Shown: in pieces, positions 36,871 to 45,393 of the stretch
Layout of the letters: the number at the start of each line of letters is the position of its first letter
How positions within the stretch are numbered: position 1 is the stretch's first letter
DNA from: Helicobacter canis
GTDB taxonomy: Bacteria; Campylobacterota; Campylobacteria; Campylobacterales; Helicobacteraceae
Assembly: GCF_900451095.1 (NCBI RefSeq)
Contig: NZ_UGHV01000001.1
Coordinates: 744,001-808,000 of the forward strand
DNA length: 64,000 bases
Direction: 5' to 3'
Position numbers and translations under genes: made by a program
Notes under the pieces: generated by a model
Databases searched by the model: none
What the model was told of the DNA's origin: nothing
What the model saw: the letters and a program-made list of their open reading frames with translations, nothing else

Positions 36871-36884
36871 TCTGTCCGCCACTT
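36871..36884 (+). other. attachment site, right (attR)
   Basis: A second copy of TCTGTCCGCCACTT. It abuts the stop codon of the convergent AsmA-like gene, so chromosomal sequence resumes here. Confidence 0.85.
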
Positions 36885-38398
36885 TAGATTCCCTGTATTT
36901 CTTCTATGTCTTTCGTGTTTTCTTGCAGATCTTGTGTTTCATAGATTGTTTGTAGGTCTTCTGCTTCTGGCGTGTCTGGTGTTTGGCTAATTTGTGGGGC
37001 TTGCATTTGACTAAGCTTGCCTTGCAGTGTGATTGCAGATTCTAAAAACTCTACATCAAGTGATTGTGTGGCTAGATCAATAGTGCATTTGCTTGTCCGT
37101 AGGCTTTGGTCTTGGGATTTTATGGTAGCTTGCGCGGTGATTTGTGCGCGCTCTATTTGCCCATTTACGACTAGACTAGAATCCACTTTTGTATCAAAGC
37201 CCACGCCCCACGCATCTTGGGCATTGTCTTGTGTGTCAAAGGCTTCTAGCCCAAAAGCACCAAGATCATCAAGCAAGATAGCGAAATTTTGCCCTTCAAT
37301 ATTGATCGTGCCTTTGTGGAAAGCGAGATTATAAACACTCTCTACCATAAGGCTGGATTCTAGGATTGTAGGGGCTTTTAGTAGCTGCAAGATACGCATA
37401 AGCGAGAGATTTTCGCCACTGAATTTTAGGATATTTTTTTCCAAAGTAAGCGTGCTTTCTCCGCCCAAAGATGAGCTAGCAGCACTAAAGGTGATTCCAT
37501 TATCAGCACTAATTTTGCCCTGCAGCTCTAGCGCACCTTGTATGTCAAAGCCAAATACACTGCCAAACGCCCCAAGATCACTGATATGCAAGCTATAAGC
37601 TAGCGCATTATCAAGAATCTGTGTTTGCGCAGAAGCCATAGGGGCTTGGCGTGAAGAGTAAAGAGTGCTTTGCAAGGCTTCCTTGCCATTAGACTTGCCT
37701 AGTGCTGTGATGATCTCACCCCCTACGCTAAATGTGCCAGCTAGCTCTTGGTGCGTGCTATCGCGCTTGTAGTAAAGTGTGTTTATGCCCATATCAAGCG
37801 CACCTAAGGAGAGCTTGTCGCTTTGTAAGCGTAGCTGCAAGATCTGGGATTGCTCTTGGGCTAGGATAGAGAGCGTGCCTTTTGCATTGATGTCTATGTC
37901 AAAAAATCGCGCCACTTGCTCCATAGGCACAGCGCGCAGCTCAAGCGTGTATTCTTGTATGGACAAAAACTCCATACGAGCAAATAGGGCAAAGGAGATT
38001 TCTGTGGAGCTATGCGGATTTGTAGATTGCGGATTTGTAGATTGTATGGTGTAGTTTGCTAGATCGCCTTGTATATGTAAGTAGCCAAGTGGTGCGAACT
38101 CTTTATGATCAGTGCCTGTATGCAAAAAGTGGATTCTAGCTTGTATATCAAGCTTGCGCCCTAGGGAGTGCCGCCCCTCTAGCACGATGGCAAGTGTTTT
38201 GTTTAGCACAAGTTCTGCATATATAGAATCCACTTTGATCGCTAGGGTTTGGAGTTGTGTTTGAAAAGGCAAGGAGTGATTGAGTGCGCTTTGGGCAAAG
38301 GGGAGTAAGATTGTATTGCCAGCTTTGGTGAAGAGTAGCCCACCAAGCCCTAGCACACTACATAGGAGAAATACCCCCACCCACGCTAGCGCACGCAT
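36884..38398 (-). CDS. AsmA-like/membrane-anchored periplasmic protein
   Basis: A 504-residue protein with one N-terminal membrane anchor (VGVFLLCSVLGLGGLLF) and a long beta-rich periplasmic body, resembling the AsmA/YhdP-like lipid transfer group; no catalytic motif seen. The C-terminal tail is acidic and low-complexity. Two segments are encoded by the dispersed 15-mer: K-V-D-S-S at 37176-37190, and the opposite reading (A-R-I-H-F) near 38123-38137. It starts three bases after ccsBA and is cotranscribed with it. Family placement is tentative. Confidence 0.6.
   Translation of the reverse strand: MRALAWVGVFLLCSVLGLGGLLFTKAGNTILLPFAQSALNHSLPFQTQLQTLAIKVDSIYAELVLNKTLAIVLEGRHSLGRKLDIQARIHFLHTGTDHKEFAPLGYLHIQGDLANYTIQSTNPQSTNPHSSTEISFALFARMEFLSIQEYTLELRAVPMEQVARFFDIDINAKGTLSILAQEQSQILQLRLQSDKLSLGALDMGINTLYYKRDSTHQELAGTFSVGGEIITALGKSNGKEALQSTLYSSRQAPMASAQTQILDNALAYSLHISDLGAFGSVFGFDIQGALELQGKISADNGITFSAASSSLGGESTLTLEKNILKFSGENLSLMRILQLLKAPTILESSLMVESVYNLAFHKGTINIEGQNFAILLDDLGAFGLEAFDTQDNAQDAWGVGFDTKVDSSLVVNGQIERAQITAQATIKSQDQSLRTSKCTIDLATQSLDVEFLESAITLQGKLSQMQAPQISQTPDTPEAEDLQTIYETQDLQENTKDIEEIQGI
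37176..37190 (-). repeat. 15-mer word inside the AsmA-like gene
   Basis: CTAGAATCCACTTTT on the plus strand, so K-V-D-S-S on the coding strand. Confidence 0.8.
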
Positions 38399-38401
38399 TA
38401 C

Positions 38402-41400
38402 TTAGCTAGCCCCATTGCCAGCCACATTAGGTGCGGGCAGGGTCTTTTTGAAACTAGCAATGATGATGAGCACAAGCGTGATAGCGATAAACACATACAT
38501 CTCCCACGGCATAGGCACAGGATCGCCCCCGGCGTAAGAGTGCTTGCCTGCTAGGTAGTAATTTACCCCAAAATAGGTCATTAGCACACTATAAAATGCC
38601 AGCACACTGCCTGTGGCAAAGACAAAGGGCAGATTGCTAAACTTGATAAAGCGCAGGTGCAAGACAATGGCATAAATGCCAATGGCAATCAACGCCCAAG
38701 TCTCTTTAGGATCCCAGCCCCAATATCGCCCCCACGACTCATTCGCCCAAATCGCGCCCAAAAAATTCCCAATTGTAAGCATAAAAATGCCTAAAATCAT
38801 CGTCATTTCATTGATGGCATTGACTGAAATGATAGCTTTATCTATATGCGCTTTATCGGGCTTGCGCAAGATAAATAGCACAAGTGTGAAAGCTCCAAGC
38901 ACAAAGCAAAGCCCCAAAAATCCATAGCTTGCGGTAATCACAGAGACATGGATATTAAGCCAATAAGACTGCAAGACAGGCACTAGATCTTGGATCTGTG
39001 GATCCATATAGCCTAGATGAGCGACAAAAAGGCTCGCCCCAGAGAAAAAGCTTGTCGCACAAAGAGCTAGCATAAATCGTGGGAAACACACCACCCCAGC
39101 GATCCCAGAAGCCCACGCGATGTAGATCATTGATTCATAGGCATTGCTCCACGGAGAGTGCCCAGAGACATACCAGCGCACGATAAGCCCAAGCGTGTGG
39201 GCTATGACGCACAGAGCAATAAGCGCGAAAAATACCCGATAGACTCTCCTAGGCACAGCGCGATCTTTGTAAATATACACAAGCACGATAAGCAGCCCAA
39301 GCAAGCCTAGTAGCGTATAAGGCAGGATAAGTGTCTCAAAAATATTGTAGTGATTAAGCGCGATCTCCCACTCTATGCGACTAGGGCTGACATAATCCTC
39401 TCCGCCATTTTGCTCTTGATAGGATTCTAGGCTCTTTAGCGCAGAGATCCCAAGATCCCACGAATTTGTGCTAACGCCTAGAATCATACCCATAAAAAGC
39501 GCATTCATCATAGAATCCACTTTTTGTATCATCGGCTCATATTCTTGCATAGGCAGCTGTCCTTGGAGCAAGAGGTAGGTAAGCTCTGTGGCAGAAAACC
39601 ACCGCTTTGTGCTAGGGTCTGGGAAAATCCGCAAGTAAAGGAGTGTTTGCACGCTTTTTACAATCTCATAGCTCTCTGTTACCTTGCGCACATCTTTATC
39701 AAAGGCATTCCACTCGCTCTCGCTTTTGTGCTGCACATCAGCGAAGTAATTATGCAGCTTGGATTCTCCTGTTTGTGTGTCATAAATATCCATAAACGAT
39801 ACGCGCACCTTATCCTGTGGCACGCCTAGGATCGCGCGGAGTTTTGGGGTTTTGGTATGGATTAGATTAGCACTTACAAAATCACTAGGGAAGATCATAG
39901 CTCCCATTAGGGTCTGGGTATTATCTAGCCCTTCAAAGCCATTTGTCCTAGAGATTTTATGCATAATGTGCATAGCCATTGTGTCAAAAGGCTGGATTCT
40001 ACCGGCGTAGTCTTGGATCTGGATTCTACTAAGGCGGGTGGCAAACTCCCTAGCATTATCGCGCAAAAGTGCAATACGCTCCTGTCTATGCGCTGGGTCA
40101 ATACTATCCGGATCTTTACGCAAATCCTCCCACACGCGCTTAAAGGACTCTATTTGCTCGCTGGAAAGGTGATTGCTAGTAGTAAGAAATTGCATAAGAT
40201 TATCTGGCAGTGAGGTTTGCGCCGCACTAGAATCCGCCTTGCTAGAATCCACTTTGCTAGAATCCACTTTTTGTGTCGCGCCTGTCTCTACAAGTGGCGT
40301 GCCTTGCTTGCCGTGGGTTTGTATATTGGGCGTGTTTGCGTGGAGGGGTGGAGTATAGAGTAGCCCTAATGCTAGCACAAGGGCAAGCACGCCTTTTTGC
40401 GCGAGATTATGGCTAGAGACAAAGCGTGCTAGCTGCATAAAGCGACCATTTTTGTCAAACAGCAGCCACAATGCCCCGATGATTAGCATCGCATAGCCGA
40501 TATAGGTGGGGAGCTTGCCCGGATCGTGATTGACAGATAGCACGCTAGTGTAGTTGCCTGCCTCTTCGTTGAAGAAATAATCGCTTTGATAGAAGCGATA
40601 GCCTCCAAAATCTAAGACATTATTCATAAAGATTCTAAAAGGCTTGATAAGAGAGCCTTGCGCGTCTAAAATCTCCACCTCTGAGGCATAAGAAGAAGGA
40701 TTATCCGTGCCGGCATAGGTCTTTTTCTCAAATTGTAGCAAGCGTAGGGAGAAGGGCAGCTCCACGCGCCTAGATCCCCAGTGGAAGCTCATTTTCATTC
40801 CGCCGATTTCTTCACGCACCGCGGCGTGTTCATTAGAAAAGCCATTCCCCCCTATAAGCTCGATAGGCTTTGTCTGTCCATTGTAGCTTACAAGCAAGCG
40901 CAGTAGCATTGGGGCATTTCTTGGGGATTTATTGGGGATTAGCGCGACTTCTTGTGAGAGAACTTCCACGGGCTTATCAAAGATCATCGCGCTATCTTTA
41001 ATGCGTGAATTTGTAAAAATCCCCCTAAAGGCATTGATATTAGCAGGGATTTGGGCATAGTCTTTTTGCCACGAGTCATTTAGCGCGGCGATATTGATGT
41101 AATTATCATTAGAGTAGTAGAAGCTCGCACTCTTGCCCTCTTGTATCCACATCATTCCCTCTGTCCCAAAATACCGCGTGATCCCAGCCCCTATGATGAT
41201 CACGATAAATGAGCTATGCAGCAGCATAGAGGCGTATTTTTTGCGTTTGTAGGCACAGGAGTGGATAAAGCTAGCAAGCAAGGCAATGGCAAGATATATA
41301 TGCAAGAGCATAAACCACCACGAGCCATAAATGATCGTATAAGCAGCATTTGCGCCATAGTCATTCTCTATAAATGTAGCGATCGCGCAACTTAGCGCGT

Positions 41401-41491
41401 AGAAAAATATAATGGGCAAAATGACCTTAAAGGAGTAAAAAGCTTTGAGGATCCTAATAGGGCTAGCAGGGGGTGTTATAGAGGGTTTCAT
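38402..41491 (-). CDS. ccsBA: cytochrome c biogenesis protein CcsBA (fused ResB-CcsA)
   Basis: System II heme export and ligation: it carries heme across the inner membrane and attaches it to CxxCH motifs. The N-terminal half is ResB-like with several membrane helices and a large periplasmic domain. The C-terminal half is CcsA-like with the WWD heme-binding stretch ESWGRYWGWDPKETWALI. At 1029 residues it is the fused form typical of Campylobacterota. The periplasmic domain contains a tandem triplet of the 15-mer word (40227-40272) and another at about 39508-39522. Start supported by GGAGATGAT. It lies downstream of hemH and a thioredoxin-like gene. Confidence 0.93.
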   Translation of the reverse strand: MKPSITPPASPIRILKAFYSFKVILPIIFFYALSCAIATFIENDYGANAAYTIIYGSWWFMLLHIYLAIALLASFIHSCAYKRKKYASMLLHSSFIVIIIGAGITRYFGTEGMMWIQEGKSASFYYSNDNYINIAALNDSWQKDYAQIPANINAFRGIFTNSRIKDSAMIFDKPVEVLSQEVALIPNKSPRNAPMLLRLLVSYNGQTKPIELIGGNGFSNEHAAVREEIGGMKMSFHWGSRRVELPFSLRLLQFEKKTYAGTDNPSSYASEVEILDAQGSLIKPFRIFMNNVLDFGGYRFYQSDYFFNEEAGNYTSVLSVNHDPGKLPTYIGYAMLIIGALWLLFDKNGRFMQLARFVSSHNLAQKGVLALVLALGLLYTPPLHANTPNIQTHGKQGTPLVETGATQKVDSSKVDSSKADSSAAQTSLPDNLMQFLTTSNHLSSEQIESFKRVWEDLRKDPDSIDPAHRQERIALLRDNAREFATRLSRIQIQDYAGRIQPFDTMAMHIMHKISRTNGFEGLDNTQTLMGAMIFPSDFVSANLIHTKTPKLRAILGVPQDKVRVSFMDIYDTQTGESKLHNYFADVQHKSESEWNAFDKDVRKVTESYEIVKSVQTLLYLRIFPDPSTKRWFSATELTYLLLQGQLPMQEYEPMIQKVDSMMNALFMGMILGVSTNSWDLGISALKSLESYQEQNGGEDYVSPSRIEWEIALNHYNIFETLILPYTLLGLLGLLIVLVYIYKDRAVPRRVYRVFFALIALCVIAHTLGLIVRWYVSGHSPWSNAYESMIYIAWASGIAGVVCFPRFMLALCATSFFSGASLFVAHLGYMDPQIQDLVPVLQSYWLNIHVSVITASYGFLGLCFVLGAFTLVLFILRKPDKAHIDKAIISVNAINEMTMILGIFMLTIGNFLGAIWANESWGRYWGWDPKETWALIAIGIYAIVLHLRFIKFSNLPFVFATGSVLAFYSVLMTYFGVNYYLAGKHSYAGGDPVPMPWEMYVFIAITLVLIIIASFKKTLPAPNVAGNGAS
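40227..40272 (-). repeat. tandem triplet of the 15-mer word in ccsBA
   Basis: Three head-to-tail units, CTAGAATCCGCCTTG, CTAGAATCCACTTTG and CTAGAATCCACTTTTT, with a period of exactly 15 bases (five codons), encoding K-V-D-S-S, K-V-D-S-S, K-A-D-S-S. Confidence 0.9.
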
Positions 41492-41505
41492 ATCATCTCC
41501 AATAG

Positions 41506-42111
41506 CTATAAAGCTTGCAGGTGTTTTTGCAGCATTGTGGCGATTTGCTTCTCATCGCCATTTGCCTTTTGCCACGAGCCTTGTGCGATAAACTCTAGCA
41601 ATGCGCTAAATTGCTTAGGCGGGAGATAGCTAGGATAAGTCAGGATCGTCCTGCCATCTTTGGTGGCAAAGACTAAGGTCGGGGTCGGTCCTATGCGGTA
41701 GATTTGTGCGAGCTGGCGCGTGGGGATTGCGTGGTCTTGTAGCGTATCGCTCTCTCCTATGCGGAATGTATGGAGCTTGCTATAACTTGTGTTGATATAG
41801 TAGGCATTAAACTGCTCTTTAAGCATTGTGCGGAGATTTTTATGGGCTTTTATGTCATCTTTTAGATTCTCGCAATATGTGCAGCCATTTGCCCCAAAGA
41901 CTAGGAGCATATATTTGCCCTTAGTCTCAATAGTGCTTGTGTCATTAAAGACATCTTCTAATCCCGCATAGGTCTTTTTATCAAGCTCGCTTGCCTCCAC
42001 ACTAGAATCCACTTTTTGATCCTTACAACCGCCAAGAAGCCACAAAGCGCATAGCATCGCTGCTATGCTAATTATGCGCATAAATGGTAGAAATACATAA
42101 GAGTAGAGCAT
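41506..42111 (-). CDS. thioredoxin-like lipoprotein (SoxW-type)
   Basis: A periplasmic thiol-disulfide protein of 201 residues. The N-terminus has a hydrophobic stretch ending LWLLGGC, a lipobox. The thioredoxin active site is VFGANGCTYCENLK (C-T-Y-C), with the cis-proline region near GPTPTLVFATKDG. Placed between hemH and ccsBA, it probably keeps apocytochrome cysteines reduced for heme attachment. The start at 42111 is supported by AAAGGA. A copy of the 15-mer word right after the lipobox (42002-42017) encodes K-V-D-S-S in the linker. Confidence 0.82.
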   Translation of the reverse strand: MLYSYVFLPFMRIISIAAMLCALWLLGGCKDQKVDSSVEASELDKKTYAGLEDVFNDTSTIETKGKYMLLVFGANGCTYCENLKDDIKAHKNLRTMLKEQFNAYYINTSYSKLHTFRIGESDTLQDHAIPTRQLAQIYRIGPTPTLVFATKDGRTILTYPSYLPPKQFSALLEFIAQGSWQKANGDEKQIATMLQKHLQAL

Positions 42112-42123
42112 ATATATCCTTTA

Positions 42124-43113
42124 TCAAGTGGGGCTAGAATCTAGCCTTTGCTTTGCAAGCGTGTATATCATCGTAGCAAACTCTGGGCTATCATTCATAC
42201 ACGGGCACAGGAGATAGTCTTTCACGCCTTTTTGCTTTGCTAGCTCTTTATACTCAATGCCTAGCTCATAGATTGTCTCGGCATTATCTATGGTGAAAGC
42301 TAGGGGATAGATGATGAGATTTTGACCGCTAGCTTTGGCGATAATATCACTTGTAAAAGGCTCAATCCAGCGCATAGGACCGACCTTTGACTGATAGGCT
42401 AGCACAATTTTGGCAAACTCTATCCCCCGCCGCGCAAAAATCGTGCGCAAGATTTCTACCCCCTTTTGGCATTGTGCGGGGTAGGGATCGCCGCTATCGA
42501 CTATCTTTTGCGGGAGAGAGTGGGCAGAGAGCAGAAGCGTGAAGTCTCTAGGATCGCGCTCTTGCAATGTGTCTAAGATAGTGCTAACGATTAGCTCATA
42601 GTATGGCTCATACGCGTGAAAGTCTTCTACTATGTGGATTCTAGGGGTATAGGATAGGGCTTTAAGATTGTGGTATATATCAAGCATTGATGACTTGGTG
42701 GTGGTGGTAGAAAATTGCGGATACATACTAAAAAGCACGATCTCATCGACCTTTTGCTCGCATAAAGAGCGCAGCACATCATAGGCAAATGGCGGTGTAT
42801 AGCGCATAGCATAGGTAAAGATCGCGCTAGAATCCAGCTTTTCAAGCTGCTTGCACAAAGCAAAAGTATGGGCTGGCAAGGGCGAAGCTCCGCCTATGGC
42901 GCGGTAGTTGTGCTTGGCAGATTCTAGGCGTTTATTGATGATAAATGAGCCTACCATTTTGCGGATAAAGCGATTTTTGATCCGTAGGATAAGCGGATCG
43001 CTAAATAGATTTTGCAAAAAGCTCTCCACTCCAGAAATATCCGTAGGACCGCCCATATTAAGCAGGATAATAGCGCGTTTATGTGTGTGATTTGCTGGGC
43101 TTTGTGTAGGCAT
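42124..43113 (-). CDS. hemH: ferrochelatase
   Basis: Inserts Fe2+ into protoporphyrin IX to make heme. 329 residues, normal length. Family blocks: ILLNMGGPTDISGVESFLQN at the N-terminus, LLSAHSLPQKIVDSGDPYP with the metal-binding His, and YPLAFTIDNAETIYEL with the catalytic Glu region. First gene of the minus-strand cluster hemH, thioredoxin-like lipoprotein, ccsBA, AsmA-like, with short gaps of 12, 14 and 3 bases, which ties heme supply to cytochrome c maturation. Confidence 0.93.
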   Translation of the reverse strand: MPTQSPANHTHKRAIILLNMGGPTDISGVESFLQNLFSDPLILRIKNRFIRKMVGSFIINKRLESAKHNYRAIGGASPLPAHTFALCKQLEKLDSSAIFTYAMRYTPPFAYDVLRSLCEQKVDEIVLFSMYPQFSTTTTKSSMLDIYHNLKALSYTPRIHIVEDFHAYEPYYELIVSTILDTLQERDPRDFTLLLSAHSLPQKIVDSGDPYPAQCQKGVEILRTIFARRGIEFAKIVLAYQSKVGPMRWIEPFTSDIIAKASGQNLIIYPLAFTIDNAETIYELGIEYKELAKQKGVKDYLLCPCMNDSPEFATMIYTLAKQRLDSSPT

Positions 43114-43204
43114 AGAGCGGGATCCTTAGCTGTTGTTGTCTCCAAAGTTTGAAATAATAATATGCTAAAATTAACGCATATTGATTTTAGGCTTAGGAGT
43201 AGCA

Positions 43205-43624
43205 ATGGAAGTCGATATGATCGCAAAGGCGTTTAATGATATGGTGTTTTTCCACGCATTTTTTATGGCATTTTTCCCGATACCTTTTCTCATCAATCTC
43301 TACACACTTTTTACTTATAAAACTTATCAAAAGGTGATTATTAAGCTATGGTTTGTTATGCCTATTATCTTTTTGCTTGTGGCGGTGGGGAGCTTTAGCG
43401 GGGTGTTTATCTTAGCAAGTCGGCAATGGTATATGACTTGGCAGATTGGGGCGATGATCGCGCTTACTTTGCTGATTTTTCTTATGGAGATCAAGCGGAT
43501 AAAACGACTTAAGCTTGCTAGGACTAGCGAAGAGCTTATGCGCAAATACATCACATTTTGCAAGTGGGTTTATGGCATAGAGCTATGCTTGGTGCTGCTC
43601 TTTAGCCTTAGGATCATTGTGTAA
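43205..43624 (+). CDS. small integral membrane protein of unknown function
   Basis: 139 residues with four predicted membrane helices (FFHAFFMAFFPIPFLINLY, LWFVMPIIFLLVAVGSFSG, a third around IGAMIALTLLIFLM, and a C-terminal one). The ATG at 43205 follows AGGAGTAGCA; an upstream in-frame start at 43181 is less likely. The stop overlaps the rsmE start (TAATG), so they share a transcript. No functional motif seen. Confidence 0.75.
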   Translation: MEVDMIAKAFNDMVFFHAFFMAFFPIPFLINLYTLFTYKTYQKVIIKLWFVMPIIFLLVAVGSFSGVFILASRQWYMTWQIGAMIALTLLIFLMEIKRIKRLKLARTSEELMRKYITFCKWVYGIELCLVLLFSLRIIV

Positions 43625-44310
43625 TGCAATTTGTCTTCCACGCTGAAGCTGGGGCGCAGACTCTTGTGCTTGAAGGCGAGAGTTTCACGCATATTTTTAG
43701 CGCGCGCCGAAGCAAGGCTACTAGCAACCTCGCCCTAAGAAATTTGCGCGATGAGCGGCTTTATACCTACAAGGTGGATTCTATTAGCAAGCGATGTGCT
43801 AGGCTTAGTTTAGATTCTAGCAAGCACGCGCCCAATGCCCCGCGCAAGCACACGCATATCATCTGGGCGATCACACAGGCTAAGACCATAGAAAAAGCCC
43901 TGCCTAGCTTCAATGAGCTAGGGCTTAGTAAGCTTAGTGTGTTTTGGGCGGATTTTTCTCAAAGAGGGCAGCATATTGATTTGGCACGGCTGGAGCGGAT
44001 ACTTGTTTGCTCGTGTGAGCAGTGCGGGCGGAGTGATTTGTGTGAGATAGAGATCCTAGAATCCACACAAGCAGCCCTAGAGTGCTACCCCAACGCATTG
44101 GTGCTGGATTTTGGCGGCAAGATTATTGGCGGCGATGTCTTAGCATCTAGTATCGCGCTAGATTCTGGGGTGCTAATTGGGGCAGAAGGGGGCTTTAGCC
44201 ACAGGGAGAGAGAGCTTTTTGCTAAGCGTGAGATCGTGGCGTTTGATACAGGGCGAATCCTACGCTCACAAACTGCCGCCCTTGCCTTGCTTGCAAAATG
44301 TGGCATTTAG
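43624..44310 (+). CDS. rsmE: 16S rRNA m3U1498 methyltransferase
   Basis: SPOUT-class RNA methyltransferase of 228 residues. The knotted C-terminal domain shows VLIGAEGGFSHRERELF and ILRSQTAALALLAK, the SAM-binding loops of RsmE. The N-terminal PUA-like region has FTHIFSARRSKATSNL. It overlaps the preceding membrane protein gene by one base. K-V-D-S-I in the PUA-like region is a near copy of the 15-mer word. Confidence 0.9.
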   Translation: MQFVFHAEAGAQTLVLEGESFTHIFSARRSKATSNLALRNLRDERLYTYKVDSISKRCARLSLDSSKHAPNAPRKHTHIIWAITQAKTIEKALPSFNELGLSKLSVFWADFSQRGQHIDLARLERILVCSCEQCGRSDLCEIEILESTQAALECYPNALVLDFGGKIIGGDVLASSIALDSGVLIGAEGGFSHRERELFAKREIVAFDTGRILRSQTAALALLAKCGI

Positions 44311-44638
44311 GAGCGTGGTAATCCACTCTCTCCATTAGAATCCACTTTTGAAAATGGATTGCCACGCGGATTTTCAATCCGCTCGCAATGACAATAAAAG
44401 GGCGTTTGTGGCTGTGTTATCAAACGAGGATTCTACTTTTTGGGCGTTTTCTTTGTCATTGCGAGCGGTGCTTTTGCACCGCGTGGCAAACAAGTGAAGC
44501 GAAGTTTCTTTAGAAAACAAGCGAAGCGGTGCAAGGCGAAGCCGAAGCAGGTTTCTTTAGAAAACAAGGGACACCGCTCGCCGTTAGGCGATGTTTCTTT
44601 AGAAAAGCCAAATCCCTTTGAAAAAAGTGGATTCTAGG
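44311..44638. repeat. intergenic repeat cluster after rsmE
   Basis: Two R2 hairpin elements (44354-44392 and 44455-44489, opposite orientation), three units of the TTTCTTTAGAAAA repeat (about 44505-44610), and 15-mer word copies near 44337-44350 and 44621-44637. No real gene. Confidence 0.75.
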
Positions 44639-45304
44639 CTATCTGGGTATGAAGCTTTGAAGCAGGCGGAAATGCTCTAGGGAGTCTTTTTTCAAGCTTG
44701 GGTTGCGCAAGAGAGCGGCGATAGAGTGCGTGGCGATAGTCTTTTTGCCAAAGGCTTCAAGCAGCGCGCCCTTATGGCTGGTATCTAGGGCGAGCAAGGA
44801 TTCTAGCACCATCTCGCCAAAAAGCACGACACAAGCAGGGGGCATTGCCTCTAGCTGGCTTGTGAGATATGGAGCGCATAGCTCTATATCTTGCGGGCTG
44901 GCTGGGTGGGAGGCGCATTTGAGCAGAGATAGCACGCTAAAGTGCGCCACGCCAAAGACCTTATGCGCGATATTAGCAAGCATTTGCGATGCTTTAGAAT
45001 CCACTAGCCTGCCATTTTCACTCATCGCATATTCTACGACAAAGATCACAGGGGATTTAGCTTGGATATAGCCTAGCTCTGGGCTTCCTCGCTTACTGCG
45101 CCCACAAAGCTTGCAGTGTATAATCCTTTGAGAGAGATCATCGCTAAATTTTATGGGATTGTGGGGGGATATGGGATTGTGCGTGTGAGAGACTTTAGCT
45201 GGCTGGACAAACTCCACCCCACAAGCCCTAGCGAGATATAGCTCATAAAGCTGGCGTTTGCGTGCGGCGTCTGTGTGTGTATCGTGTAAGTTTATCATTA
45301 GCAC
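44639..45304 (-). CDS. uracil-DNA glycosylase family protein
   Basis: 221 residues resembling family 4/5 uracil-DNA glycosylases. A CKLCGRSKRG pair of cysteines may bind an iron-sulfur cluster. Then comes VIFVVEYAMSENGR, where the family usually has GExPG-like residues, LLKCASHPASPQDIELCAPY with two more cysteines, and a conserved PPACVVLFGEMVLESLL stretch. The catalytic loop is diverged, so activity on uracil is not certain. It lies downstream of flaB on the same strand. Confidence 0.68.
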   Translation of the reverse strand: MLMINLHDTHTDAARKRQLYELYLARACGVEFVQPAKVSHTHNPISPHNPIKFSDDLSQRIIHCKLCGRSKRGSPELGYIQAKSPVIFVVEYAMSENGRLVDSKASQMLANIAHKVFGVAHFSVLSLLKCASHPASPQDIELCAPYLTSQLEAMPPACVVLFGEMVLESLLALDTSHKGALLEAFGKKTIATHSIAALLRNPSLKKDSLEHFRLLQSFIPR

Positions 45305-45393
45305 ATAGTGGCAGAAATTTGCTTAAGATTTGATTGTGAAAATGCAGAATCCTTGCCCAAATACGCCTTTAAGCGCATTGATGGGGCAAAGAG

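Larger units (their letters stand above)
31725..36884 (+). mobile_element. integrated mobilizable plasmid-like element at tRNA-Ser
   Basis: About 5.2 kb bounded by a 14-base direct repeat, TCTGTCCGCCACTT, at 31714-31727 (end of the tRNA) and 36871-36884. Inside are a RepL-like replication protein, a tyrosine integrase, a small coiled-coil protein, a toxin-antitoxin pair, a Mob relaxase with DUF5710, and a hairpin-rich region that could be an oriT. The mix of plasmid replication, integration and mobilization genes indicates an integrative mobilizable element; it lacks its own conjugation machinery. Confidence 0.88.

Noticed and set aside
44440-44637. 65-codon open frame after rsmE
   Set aside because: Consists of R2 and TTTCTTTAG repeat units; the similar frame at 57545-57748 is also only repeats.
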